From assembly GCA_037903475.1 (NCBI GenBank), contig JBAJFG010000091.1, positions 310,001 through 374,000 of the forward strand: 64,000 bases of DNA, given 5' to 3'. Positions 25,601 to 35,671 of this stretch are shown piece by piece; positions within the stretch are counted from its first letter, which is position 1, and each line of letters opens with the position of its first letter. This DNA is from Ancylostoma caninum. Taxonomy: Eukaryota; Nematoda; Chromadorea; Rhabditida; Ancylostomatidae. The notes below the pieces were generated by a model. It did no database searches. It was not told the origin of the DNA and saw only the letters and a list, made by a program, of their open reading frames with translations. The translations under genes and the position numbers were made by a program.

Positions 25601-28600
25601 GCCGCGAATAGTATAGGTGGTGAAGTATTTTGTTGCTAGCATAGGATCATCAGTTTCGTCATATAATCCAGCAGAACTGCTTGAAGCTGTCCATGTGTTT
25701 TCTCCTAGCGAAATTCTTGAGTTTGGGAATGTGCTCATGTTATGGTAAGTCTCGCCCTGGTTAGCGTTTTCAGGTGTGTTCCTCGGAGTTTTTCTCCAGT
25801 CTGGTGTAACCATTTCAGTGTCTTTGCGTTCATAACTTCCTATTAGTTTGCTCGAGGCTATCGCTGTGTTTTCTTCTGACGTCATTCTTGAACTTGAAGG
25901 TGTGCTTGTGGGATGGTAAGTATCGAGCCGTTGGCTGCCTTCAGAAGTATTTCCACCATATGCTGTAGCTATTTCAGGCTCATAAGTTCTACCAAGATTG
26001 GTCGAAGCTTCCGATGTCTTCACTTCTGACGCGAAGAGGCGGCTATTTTCAGAACAATTTCCACCATATGTTGTAGTTATTTCAGGCCCATAAGTTCCAC
26101 CAAGATTGGTCAAAGTCTTTGCTGTGTTCTCTTCTGACGCAGTTCTGGAATTTGGATGCGTGCTCGTAGAAAGGTTCTTCGCTGTGTTCTCTTCTGACGC
26201 AGTTCTGGAACTTGGATGCGTGCTCGTAGAAAGGTTCTTCGCTGTGTTCTCTTCTGACGCAGTTCTGGAATTTGGATGTGTGCTCGTAGAAAGGTTCTTC
26301 GCTGTGTTCTCTTCTGACGCAGTTCTGGAATTTGGATGTGTGCTCGCAGAAAGGTAAGTATCCAGGCGACGGCTGTTCCCAGAAATACTCGCATCAAATG
26401 TTGTAGTCATTTCAGGCTCATAAGTTCCACCAAGATTGGTCGGAGCTTTCGCTGTGTGCTCTTTTGACACAATGTCCAAACTTGGAAATGTGTTCGTAGG
26501 ACGATAAGTCCCCCATACAAGGTTATTTCTAGGAGTATTTTCCTCATGTGCAGCAGAAATTCCAGTGTTTTTATGCTCATACCTTCCATATAGCGAGGTA
26601 GTCACATAGTCAGCTTTTCTGGTCTTCTCTTCAATCTCCGCATTCGCGAGAACTGTAGGTGTGAAGCGTAACGACGTTTTCTTTTTAGGATTTGTGAAGC
26701 TATGTTTGTTTTCCTCAGCACTATAGCGCAAGAATCGGCCGGTAGCATATCCGGTAGCATTCACCGAAACAGTAACAGGTTCAGAGCGGGTAGTGGTCCA
26801 TTTATGTGCTTCGTGGCCAGTGACAACTGTCATGCGCTCGGGCAGGGAATTCTTGACTATTGGGCATTCAAAGGATGAGACGTAGAAGCATTCGCATTCC
26901 AGTGAGCAAGAGCATGAACACGTTCCTTTGAAAATAGTCAAATCCCCCTTATCAAAACCAATTTCTTCCATTTCTTTTCTGGAGATAATGATAATCTTGT
27001 TAGTAACAGGACCACCACAGGATGTTGCGTTATAGTAATGCTTGTACCAAAACGTCTCTGAGGAATTTCTCATGTAGCATTCCTTATGATCAGCTCCATC
27101 GTGGAGGTGTTCAGAACCTGTAATATACTCGCAGCTAAAGTCGCCTAAAATCCGTATATATAAAGTATAATGAAAAAAAGAAAATATCGATTGATCTATA
27201 GATTATGTCGTTTCTACGGATTTTTCACTATTTTTGCTCAGAGATGCCTAGAGTATGCCTACTAGGGTTTCTCAACACGCTGAACACGAATATGACCACC
27301 TTTTTGCGCCAAAATATCGATTTATTGATTTGAATGATCCTTCTGCCTTCGCTTAGTGGTCAGTGAATACGAGTACACAGCGTCCCTGACAATCATTTTG
27401 CGCCAAAATGTCGATTCATTGGCTCCATCGATTTTTCACCTTAATACAGTGCTGGTTGAAAACATCCTTATCAGAGATCTCGAATACGCCGAACACGAAT
27501 ATGACAACCATTTGAAGCAATTTATTGATTTTATCGGCCTTTCCACTTCCGCTTACAAGGGAAGTGCACGAATGTAAGCTGCGTTTGCGGAACGAGACAT
27601 ATGTGGCTGGAAAGCTCATCTCAATCGATGTCACAGATTATATTTGAAATTTGCTAAATGGTTAATACAAACTCAAAATTCCATTTCCTGCCATATTGAC
27701 ATGTAGCTCCCTCAATCATGGCTTGGCAGCTGGATAGCAGAGTGGATAGTGGTGCTGAGATGTAGGATGGAGATCCATCCGTCCCCCACTAATGTTTTGC
27801 AAACTTCAATAGCTAATCTTTGACAAATTGCGGAACTGTTCAGGAGATAAATGAGCAATAGCTACGAGTGGTGCTTTGAAAATAATGGAAAATTGCTCTA
27901 TACTGGGTGTTAATACAATGTTGCTGCAAAGAGCAAGTATTCCATTCCTCTATCAGATTGCACCTGTTTTTGTTCAGGCCATGAGAGTGACTAATTGTAA
28001 AAAAGAATTGGGCCAGGCCTTTATCAAACAGCGTAGTAGGCTTGATACAGAGGAAGCCTTCCTGTGGCTTTCATAGTATTACATTAATTGTCAGCAATCT
28101 CATAAACAGCTCCTCACCATGTCAAAGGTGAGCTATTGAAGGGCGTAATGGGTGGCGTGCGTGCTTGATTCGCCATCATAACTTTTCTAATTGCCTGAAA
28201 GTGAAGTGTCTTTGCACCTTTCTACTTCCTCAATATGTGGTTGACTAGCACCCCTTGGGAAGCTGCAAAAATGCGGTAGGGCAGTCATGTGAGATGTTGA
28301 GTCTGATCATGCCTCACATAGGTGCAGCCAATCATTTTAGAATTTTGGAGCAGACCTTCGAGGTATGTTGTTGTGTCGTGATCCATCCCTCTTTTCCAAT
28401 CGAACCAGAGGAATTTATAAGAACTCTTCCACCAAGATTTCAATCACAATCTGGTCTCTAAGCATATTATCAGCAATGAATGTTAGAGGCAGTGTGTCAC
28501 TTCATGATGGGTATCGGGATAGCTCGACGTGCTGATTCCAATGATGCACATGTGATCTGAATTTCGTATTTGAGCTCGGCTAATGATTAGTTTTGCTTCT

Positions 28601-31498
28601 ATGTCAATTTCTTAAGCACTTCGTCGATATAAAGATCTCGCACATACATATTAGGTGCGTGCAAAAGTTCCGGGGCAGTTGCACTTAATTTTTCAGAACG
28701 CCATAATTTGACTCAAAGTCGGCAATTTTGTTCAAAACAAAAAGCATTGGCATCTGCGTAATGTTGCTAATATGGCATAAAAAAGATTTTTCCAGAAGCT
28801 AAACATTCGAGAAGTCTACTCCTGTAATAGTGGCACACGTCGTTTTCAGTAGGGTCTGTTCATTAAAAGTTTTACAGCGGAGGTAAAGCCGTAAAAGGTT
28901 GAAAGGGGGTAGTCTGTTATAGGCTAGAATTTCGGAGCACGAATGATCAATTCCTTATACGGTTGACAGTTCAACGAGTACTTTATCCCACAGCCGGATC
29001 AGACCACACATTTCCGCCTATGCTTGAGAGTTTTCTCGTGATTACTTTACGGAAAAGAAAATACTATAGGGCGATTATTGTGCATTTATATTGGAAAAAA
29101 ATCATTGCAGATGAGTCACGTTGCTGACCGTGAAAAGTCAATTTTTTTTAAAAGAAGGTAGTGATGGTTCGGCCATTTTTTAAGTGAGTGGCAGGAGCCC
29201 GGACTTTGAGATGACCTCCTATTTTCGTACCTAACCCATTCTCTATCAACAATAACAATTCTCCCATGAAACGAAATGTTAGGAAATCTGAAAGTCGAAT
29301 ATCTGCAGACTTGCCAATGTGGACGTTAGTGCTCTTCGCTCAACTCACCAAAATCCATCTACTCACCTTCCTCTTCCTACCGATTTTCTTCAAGTAACGA
29401 GACATTGTTGACTGAATTACCCGTAATGTTTTGCGCGCTTTGCACAAGGTCTGGTTCAACCTGCTCTTTGTTGGCGCCTTTGCGATGACCAAATCTCTGA
29501 CCAACTTGTGAAGGCTCTCATCTCCGCACAGAATTCCTAGGAACCTTCGAGCACCAGGCACCAGGCATTTTAGAGAGCATACTTTCCACCAACGCATTAC
29601 TGAACAAAAAAACGCAGGGAGCAAAACGACGTTGAATGGTGAAATACCACCAACTGCCCCGGAACTTTTGCACGTACCTAATACATATCTCACATGACTG
29701 CCCTACCGCATTTTTGCAGCTTCCCAAGGGGTGCTAGTTTACCACATATCGAGGAACGGAAGGTGCAAAGACACTTCACTTTTCGGTGATTAGAAAAGTT
29801 ATGATGGCGAATCAAGCACGCACTCTACCCATTATTCTAAAACAGACGGCATCGCTCAGGACTTCTACAGCTCGGCTCTACAATGTGTGGGTAATTGGAG
29901 TTACTGATACATTCGTTCAAATGCTCATCATTCCAGTGATCACCATGGTAAATTACGTCGGTGATCATTTTTTCTACCTGCATGACAGTGAGGAAGTCGA
30001 CAACGCCAATAAACAAATAATTTCATGCAAAGTGGCTGTTATATTCGTGTCAATTGTGTCGAAGAACCGCAGCAGACTTGGTCTCGCCCATCTCGGAGCG
30101 TTAGAAGGAAGATCGACATGATCGATGAACCAATAAGCCACCGACATTGTGCAAAATGGCTGTCATATTCGTGTTCAACATATTGGAGAACATCTCCTTG
30201 TTCGTATCTAAGCGGAAGTGGAAAGGCCGATAAAATCAATAAATTGCTTGATACGGTTGCCATATTCGTGTTTAGCGTATTCGAGATCTCTGATAAGGAT
30301 GTCTTCAACCAGCCCTGTAATAGGGTGAAAAATCGATGAAACCAATGAATCGATATTTTGGCGCAAAATGATTGTCAGGAACACAGTATACTTGTCTAAT
30401 TTCAATAAACGCCCTTTCTCATTCAAAACATCCGTTTTCTCAAATTTCTTTTTAAGTTACTCATTTTTCAAAACTACTACATGATTTTGTTCTTTTCCCG
30501 AATCATGTCTTTATAATGAGCATCCCTTTTGCTTTCTCTGTGCTCTTTCTGTTTCGAAAAAACTGCTTTACTAGCCAAATATCTGATGGCGCAAGGGAAA
30601 TAGATGACAGTGATATCAGCGTTATAGACTTTTTTGTTCGACCCCATACGTGGAACTCGACCGCCTTGCCCCAACCTACTAAGATAGAAGCGTCCGAAAA
30701 CAGTTTTTGCATGAGTTTTAGCAGGATTAGACACTTCACTCATAGTCCTCATAGTCAAAAACCCAATATTCGGCTACTATTTCGCAGAGTTTTTTGTGGG
30801 TGGAGCATTTCATGGAGAATGGACAATCCTACATCAGTACACCCACTCAATTTTATCGCTTCAAGAGGAAAGGAGAACTAGTCATGAGTACGAATAAGAG
30901 ATCTTTCGTTGGAAAAGTGCACACACTCTCCCTACACTCTTGGCATTGCTCCATATACAATAACTATACTCTGATCTGTCCACATGATCCATGGATCCTC
31001 GACTGATGGATATTTTTACTAAGTTAAACTGTGGGCTGCTAAATTTTTCCACTCCAAAAACCTATAGATCTACGAAAGGAAATCAGCTTGCAAACGTGAT
31101 TCAGATTTAATTATAAGAGCAAGCACAAAGTTTAGCGCTTGCTTTCGTCTCAAAAAGTCCTACATGTGAAGCCGCCCCGTCGCAGCAATGTAGGAGACAT
31201 AAGAAATCTTATCTCCACAGGTATTGCTAGCATGTATTTGAACTATGTTGCTTAGTATGAACTCCTCAAGAAGTCAGTGGAATGGTGGCAGAGTAGAGGA
31301 GTAAAGTTGTACCCCCTGTAAGAGATAGTGCAATGTGTACGCGATAGCTCGTCCGTTTCTAATTAATGGCTTTTTGTCGCAAAAACACTCATAAACAAAA
31401 GGATTACGCTTATCTTGTAATAAGAGCTCCCGGAGAAGGAACCTACCGCAGAGGATCGGCAGAAACAGTCGAAATACTACGATGAGAACAACCCACAT
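10682..31498 (-). CDS. mucin-like, EGF-domain secreted or membrane protein (3' end unresolved)
   Basis: Phased exons in coding order: 31447-31498, 23779-27117, 22950-23223, 19504-19642, 19247-19305 (weak), 17980-18144, 17680-17855, 17446-17557, 17225-17328, 16794-16915, 10874-10963, 10682-10765 (4716 nt, no stop reached). Exon 1 encodes the signal peptide MWVVLIVVFRLFLPILC. Exon 2 encodes about 100 residues with clustered Cys (CSCSCSLECEC) and then about 1000 residues rich in Ser/Thr, a heavily O-glycosylated mucin type by composition. Later exons are Cys-rich. The splice between 16794 and 10963 joins CVCKLGWS to GFRCW, completing a six-cysteine EGF domain. The next two exons complete a second (CELLHLTC, CGRNGRC, CECDYGFDGPRC). 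That closure across a 5.8-kb intron strongly supports the 3' chain. I do not recognise a named orthologue. Role (glycocalyx, cuticle or receptor) is not inferable. The 4.3-kb first intron, the 3.3-kb intron 3 and the EGF intron all carry repeats. Confidence 0.72.
11520..11805 (-). mobile_element. tRNA-derived SINE, second copy
   Basis: The reverse complement matches the SINE at 59.99-60.28 kb along nearly its full length, including AAATTGGTRCCAGAR and the GCAAGTCATTGYACAGGGCA segment. It is more diverged, especially around the B box. Fragments of the same family follow at about 12040-12160 and 12520-12590. Confidence 0.8.
11822..12790. repeat. duplicated block linked to SINE fragments
   Basis: About 200 bp at 11822-12030 recurs at 12596-12790 in the same orientation, sharing TAATGATAATRGCTT, TCCGATTCYGTTTTGATCA and CTCATTAAYGACGGCGTYCTTT. 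Each copy is preceded by SINE sequence in the same orientation, so the duplicated unit probably includes both. Confidence 0.75.
13172..13400 (-). repeat. coding-like repeat shared with 51.8-52.0 kb
   Basis: In reverse complement the frame reads SLEDYCSSNLCLL and SSDLLYFLLDVEAYPHLWEF. At 51.80-51.99 kb (+) the corresponding frame reads PLEDGLGPHLCLF and SIDHLYFLLDVKTDCRHLWY. Similarity is better kept at protein than at DNA level. I do not recognise the family; it may be the remnant of a mobile element or retrogene. Confidence 0.6.
13440..15965. repeat. large degenerate minisatellite field
   Basis: Dozens of related units of roughly 55-65 bp contain CACAGCAGACC, CCCGTATTCTGGCGTTC and CATAACCGTATCCTG. 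The field lies in the intron between the two EGF exons, so the short plus-strand frames in it are not genes. It is interrupted at about 14.86-15.63 kb by a separate element. The same motif family appears inverted at 51.65-51.77 kb. Confidence 0.85.
14858..15631. mobile_element. fold-back (MITE-like) element inside the minisatellite field
   Basis: The left end GAAAAATTTCAGT and the inverted right end GGTGGAAAAATACCAGTAGA are related, and AGATTTCGCTTATTTT motifs recur within. Sequence on both sides is minisatellite, so this is a later insertion. No transposase is encoded. Confidence 0.55.
20177..22713 (-). mobile_element. fold-back element enclosing a 5'-truncated non-LTR reverse transcriptase
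   Basis: Inverted arms at 20177-20619 and 22231-22713 match closely at their outer parts (GATGAGATGAACTCCAAAAC; GCAATGATTGCATGCCAGCT) and inner parts (about 145 bp ending CCACAATATC). Their middle sections differ. Between them lies minus-strand reverse transcriptase: KKGSKSCVENYRPVCLTSC, IDYKKAFDSVP, SGVPQGTCLGPLLFLL and the YADD catalytic box, followed after stops or frameshifts by FNELP-like C-terminal sequence (RIWNELPSTVV) down to 20911. The N-terminal endonuclease is absent and the frame is broken at about 21660 and 21340, so it is inactive. It lies in an intron of the mucin/EGF gene. Confidence 0.85.
20911..22240 (-). pseudogene. broken LINE reverse transcriptase (CR1/jockey-like)
   Basis: Three consecutive minus-strand frames (21664-22240, 21352-21654, 20911-21297) together show the RT order: fingers (NYRPVCLTS), Asp box (CYIDYKKAFD), SGVPQG, YADD, thumb (DLGVNYSSSLSFDQHI, ILKAFRTR) and the C-terminal RTRGHQFRL to WNELP region. 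The upstream edge coincides with the inverted arm, so the RT was truncated when or before the arm joined. The clade assignment rests on these motifs only. Confidence 0.8.
23779..27117 (-). CDS. giant mucin exon (part of the mucin/EGF gene)
   Basis: A single open exon of 3339 bp runs from a TTACAG acceptor to a CAGCA/GTGAGTG donor. It begins with a Cys-containing head, then enters a Thr/Ser/Pro-rich stretch with repeated ENTAK, TYEPE and HPNSRTAS motifs and several N-x-S/T sequons. Antisense open frames here exist only because of the repeats. The frame is open over 1112 codons, far beyond chance. The apparent stop after EVSSE lies in the intron just beyond the strong donor, so the protein continues. 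Confidence 0.9.
26116..26357 (-). repeat. in-frame 60-bp tandem repeat, four copies
   Basis: Four copies of a 60-bp unit encode a 20-residue period containing NLSTSTHPNSRTAS and EENTAK. Copies differ at only a few positions (for example Asn to Ser in the third) and the period is exactly 60 bases, so the frame is preserved. Each unit carries an NLS sequon. Looser versions of the unit continue on both sides, which suggests the mucin domain grew by unequal exchange. Copy number may vary between individuals. Confidence 0.9.
27369..30395. repeat. 3-kb nested palindrome
   Basis: An outer pair of inverted arms lies at 27369-27555 and 30209-30395 (about 187 bp each). An inner pair lies at 28145-28293 and 29689-29833. 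Outer arms contain short reiterated motifs (GCCATATTCGTGT-like) that also occur at 27280 and 30030-30175. The mariner-like element at 28650-29681 is at the core, off-centre within the inner pair. The whole structure lies in the first intron of the mucin/EGF gene. No intact protein gene is present. Confidence 0.85.
28650..29681 (-). mobile_element. degenerate mariner-like element, 1032 bp
   Basis: Terminal repeats are TTAGGTGCGTGCAAAAGTTC on the left and its near-perfect inverse ending GCACGTACCTAA on the right, flanked by TA duplications. Inside, a minus-strand frame has a mariner-like helix-turn-helix remnant (STMSRYLKKIGRKRKVSRWI). The DDE domain is not recognisable. It is a decayed, non-autonomous copy. 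Confidence 0.8.
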
Positions 31499-31510
31499 TG
31501 TTCGGGCAAT
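31447..31510 (-). CDS. signal-peptide first exon of the mucin/EGF gene
   Basis: A TTTCAG acceptor at 31511 precedes ATG by 12 bases, as for a trans-spliced leader. The 17 codons give a hydrophobic signal sequence ending ILC, then a GTAGGT donor leaving one base (G). The mucin exon starts with two bases that complete a Gly codon, so the phases agree. The intron between them is 4.3 kb and contains the large palindrome. Other first exons cannot be ruled out. Confidence 0.55.
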
Positions 31511-31940
31511 CTGAAAGCTTACAATTAGGATAACCAACACGACGTAAAATAAGACCAGACAGTAGAAATGTGAGAAGTTAGCTTAACACTTTGCGTTTTT
31601 ATAAATTGGTATTTCATTCTTCTAACCATTACCTTATGACACTTTTTTCGCGTGTTCAATTTCGGGATTTTTTACGCCTATTCAAACTTTTTTCATTCCA
31701 TTTTTTCAGTTGGATGAGCGTGCTTGCTGCGGATATGAACTATCTGCTCTGGATTAATAACCTACTTGCTTGACTGCAAGATATCTTTATTCGTTCAATA
31801 TCCGATGGATAAAGGTTCACTACACACTTCATCACTCAGTATCATCTCTCGTCATTGCACCACATTAGAATCAAGGAAGAGACATGCAGGCCGATAAACT
31901 GTCCCGGATAGCGAAGTGGATGTAGGTGGGTAATTTTCAA

Positions 31941-31990
31941 CGACGGACGCAAGGGGGGTCGCCTTACGCCCCCCCCCCTTGCGTCCGTCG
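31941..31990. repeat. GC-rich perfect hairpin
   Basis: CGACGGACGCAAGGGGGG pairs with CCCCCCTTGCGTCCGTCG across a loop of about 12 bases. The stem is 18 bp or more and includes G and C runs. Confidence 0.9.
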
Positions 31991-32375
31991 CTGGAACTTA
32001 AACAGAATAGGTCACCAAATCTTTGAAATTACTTTGACAAATAAAAAACGGCTGACGCCAAACTTTATCCCACCCCCTCCCCCTCCTGCCTACTTTCTGC
32101 GTCCGCCATGGTGAGTACTGATATATTATCGGCCGCTTTTTCTACCACAGTTGGACATGTTGAAAGCTGGCACTGGGAATTGCTTCACAGGAAATGGACG
32201 GTCTACTGAAACATAGTGCACCTCAGAACTCCACCTGCTTTCTGGGATAACCAAAAAGTGAAAATCCTACTGGTCAAGCAAAGTTCCTACATAATGTGGT
32301 GGTATACTTCTACTATGGCTCAGCGATCGCCATTCAAATCTCGCTCCCGCAAGTAATGCTATTCCAGTTCCTATC

Positions 32376-32845
32376 TGATCTCACCAGGGAAGGATACTAG
32401 CGGGGCCCGACAACTCGTAGAAAAGTGTATATTGACAAATGCAGTTTTCGATGCTGACCTCAGATCCCTTTTCCTTATCTGCTGTGGAGCTCTCTGTAAA
32501 GAGTTACGTGGCAAGATTTCAGCTTGTCCAGAGCTGCCAAAATTTCGCTTCTTGGCCATATTCTGCTAAAAGATCGTGGGAACTTATCTAGTTCTTTAAC
32601 AGTTTTAGAAGCATCGACCAGTTACAATTAGTTGACAAGTTTGAGACGGTTTTCGCGCACATTCTCAGCGGAATACAACTCGAAAATTGGATTTTGCCGG
32701 CCGAGACTAGCTGATATTAAGCCACGTAACTTTTCACAGAGAGCTCCGCAACAGATAAAGATAACCGATTTGAGATCAGCATGAAAAACTGCATATGACA
32801 GTGTTCATTTCGTGTTGTCGGACTCCCCTAGTACCCCTCTCTGGT
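32376..32845. repeat. inverted repeat with arms of about 150 bp
   Basis: The left arm (32380-32530) inverted matches the right arm (32700-32845): GCCACGTAACT, ACAGAGAGCTCC, GATCAGCAT(C)GAAAAACTGCAT and TTGTCGG are shared. The spacer is about 170 bp. Divergence is substantial. Confidence 0.75.
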
Positions 32846-33253
32846 CAAATATCGAGAATTCCTGTCTCTGTCTGCGAAAGATTCATAATAAGTATGACCC
32901 ACATTCAAGTCACGATCTGTCGTTTTTTCTCCAAGTTGAAGAATTGCGACTCTTCCATCGAATATGATGGGGGATTTTGGCAACATTAGGTTTTGGCATG
33001 CTACGGAGACATGTTGAAGCGGTTTCTTGTCAAGCCAAGTGCGCAGTGTCGGTAAGCATTGATGTACCTTACTCACCTGGAAATCAATCGGCGAGTTCCA
33101 AAACCTCGGACTGTCCAGCTGGTGAGGCTTTCGTGGTGGCGTAGAATACTGGAAGCTATTAGATGGTGATAAGACAGCAACGACCACTCCCATACTAGCA
33201 CAGCTGCGAAGGGCGAAAAGCCATCTCGACAACACATATGCACATGAAGCCAA
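32828..33253 (-). CDS. unidentified ORF with an internal splice donor
   Basis: A 141-codon frame includes MGVVVAVLSPSNSFQY and PRFWNSPIDFQ. The latter is followed directly by GTGAGTAAG, a strong donor at 33074. The frame downstream of the donor overlaps the inverted repeat at 32.7 kb and is probably not coding. It could be an exon of an unrecognised gene or a transposon relic. Confidence 0.25.
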   Translation of the reverse strand: MASCAYVLSRWLFALRSCASMGVVVAVLSPSNSFQYSTPPRKPHQLDSPRFWNSPIDFQVSKVHQCLPTLRTWLDKKPLQHVSVACQNLMLPKSPIIFDGRVAILQLGEKTTDRDLNVGHTYYESFADRDRNSRYLTREGY

Positions 33254-33867
33254 AGTGTGCTTTAGACCACAAGATCGGCTAATGAAAACCTGTCGACGTA
33301 CTTGCGACTAGCTCTCCATAACCGTCATGCTCCTAAGACATCGTTCCACTCGACTGTAGGCCCTTTCGGACTTTCAATGACATTTAGACGGCAAAATTTT
33401 CAGCGCTCCAACGCTTCAACGCACTTGAGGCGTTTTGTTTAAACAAACAGCCGGCGACGTTTTTGACGCAGGGCACCGTCTATTGACCCACGCGATGGCA
33501 GGGAGGCATCGATGTATATATATGAGGCTATTTTGCAATAGATTATGTACCAATGTGGTTTTAAACTTGTGCGATAGTAGATTTCGTGCCTCAAATATCC
33601 GAAAACATAACAGTTAAGCTGATATTTGAATAATCATTTATACTCTACCAGGCGGGCCCTGGCCAGGACGTCGTCGAATCGCAATTAAACCCCACGATGG
33701 GATACTGTTTTCTCTCAACTTGACGCTCTTAAACTCTTGAAAAGATCAATCTCCTCAAAAAGCTGAACGTGCACGCTCATGCACAATTTATTCATTCACT
33801 TATTTTCTGCACTTACAAGGTGCGCTCACAAACGGGAAGCAATTACAAACTCACAGCGGCATAGACC

Positions 33868-34040
33868 GACTAAGTATAGGAAACTCCGAACGTACGTAGG
33901 CAAGAGTCGAGATCGCGGCGTGGCTCTCATGGACAGAGACGCAGGCGCACACTATGCTGAGCTCCCGTGACTTTGCCCTATAGAGCCGCGCCGTGGTCCT
34001 GACTCTTGACTGCGTCCGTTTGGAGTTCTCTGTAGATTCT
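33868..34040. repeat. inverted repeat with a short spacer
   Basis: About 55 bp on each side of 33.95 kb are inverted copies. Both arms read as a similar peptide (YRKLRTYVGKSRDRGVAL and YRELQTDAVKSQDHGAAL), so the ancestral unit may have been coding. Confidence 0.65.
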
Positions 34041-34893
34041 AGGAGCTATGAACGGGAAGACAGTTCTCTTTGATGCAGAGCAGGGTTGCTTGGGCTCACG
34101 CTCAACGACAAATAGACATGCATACTGGTTTCGAAACTTTCCGTAGCTAACTGGGATAGAAATTTTAAATTTTTCCCTTCTGTGCAAGCCCTTTAAAGCT
34201 CATCATCTATATTGTTCGCTTTGAAAAGAAAGATTTCTCTAATTCCTTTAACGCACTTCAAAATCGAATTTTGTACGATGTGGTGTAGAAGTCCACTGCT
34301 GAATGCCGATGATACTTACCGGTGAATCGAATTGTGAGAAGTAGCTAGATGTCTACCAGTGTATTGTGGGAAGTAGCTACATAGATTTCTTCTCTAAAGT
34401 GAGGAGAATATTATATTGTTGATTATGTTGTATAATATTTAATGATTAAAATATGTTCATTTGTTTCAAATAAATTTCAAGTATGGTGGCGAAGTCCACT
34501 CCTCCGGAAACTCCTCACAGTTCTGGTAAGGCGAGTTAACCGCGGACGATTTCGATTCCGGCAACAGGCCAAGTGACGAGCCGGCCGAGGTCTACCCCAT
34601 CACGTCATAAATGAATGGAGTTGTCAAAAAATATGAAGAAAGCTAGGGCGTATCCCGGAAGCGACGAGACGTGCCAAGTGTGGGAGGGCTACCGACGTTA
34701 CAGGGACGACGTCGGCTAAACAGGCGAATCCCAAAGATTCGTATTGCCCCACTGAATGTGGGCGCGATCACGCTTAGGCGAGTTGGCTGATATGCTGGAG
34801 CGCCGACGAGTTCACATCTGCACCGTACAGGAGACTTAAGTGGAGTGGCTCGAAGTTTAAAGAAATTGGAGGCGGTTACGAAATGATATATCA

Positions 34894-35183
34894 TGTGGCA
34901 ACTGATTTGGCGGTTGGTGGCGCCTTAGACTCTTGGACTAGTATTGTCCAAATGCGCAGTAAATGCGATGGTTCAGTGGATAATGCATTTATGACGTACT
35001 GCACAGGAGATGAGCAATACGAGGAGAATAGTGAGTAATGTGCGCCTCGTAGGGCTTACAACATCATTCTGACATATGAGTATCATCTTGGGCACAAGAC
35101 GGGTCAGTCTCGCCCCCTCCAAATGAGGTACGATATGAACGGTGAGCATGGAAACAATGGGGATCATTGATTCGTCGATGATA
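34894..35183 (-). repeat. 3' LTR of the BEL/Pao-like element
   Basis: 290-bp direct repeat; begins TGTGGC and ends GATGATA in plus orientation. No clean polypurine tract abuts its inner edge; the nearest purine run is near 35215-35240. Confidence 0.88.
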
Positions 35184-35671
35184 CTCCGGCGGGCGACAAG
35201 AGTATGCATAATAATGATCACACGACCTCTTTTTCTCCTTGACCATGGCTTGGCGGGGCTTGACTTCGTTGCGTGGAGGGCGAGGGGCAGTTTGATGGCG
35301 AGGAAGGCGAGGATGGCTCGACGACGGGGGAGATGAACGGCGGTTGGACGGCATCGAAAGTGGCTTGTCGTTGAGTGCGGAACGGCGGCGGCTTGAGTTG
35401 ATGGCAGGCGGGTGGAGTTGCGGCGACTGTAGCCCTCTCACGGGTACAGAGTACTTCTTCGTGACATCTGTCGCATCTTCCTTTAATGAATATGAAGATG
35501 CTGCGAAACCGTAGGCGTGGAGAATTTGACCAGAATATTTGTGAATTTCTTCGCCCTTTTGGCGCTCTACTGGTCCACTGAGCTCAGAGTTTTTCGGCAC
35601 AGCCTGATGCACTGTATTGTCACAGATGGTCGTCAGGTTGCAGCTGACAGATTCAGGCCGACTTACGCTGC

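Noticed and set aside
26106..26357. Plus-strand frame with repeated ERFFAVFSSDAVLE units
   Set aside because: It is the antisense of the mucin tandem repeat; the minus strand carries the long open exon with proper splice sites.
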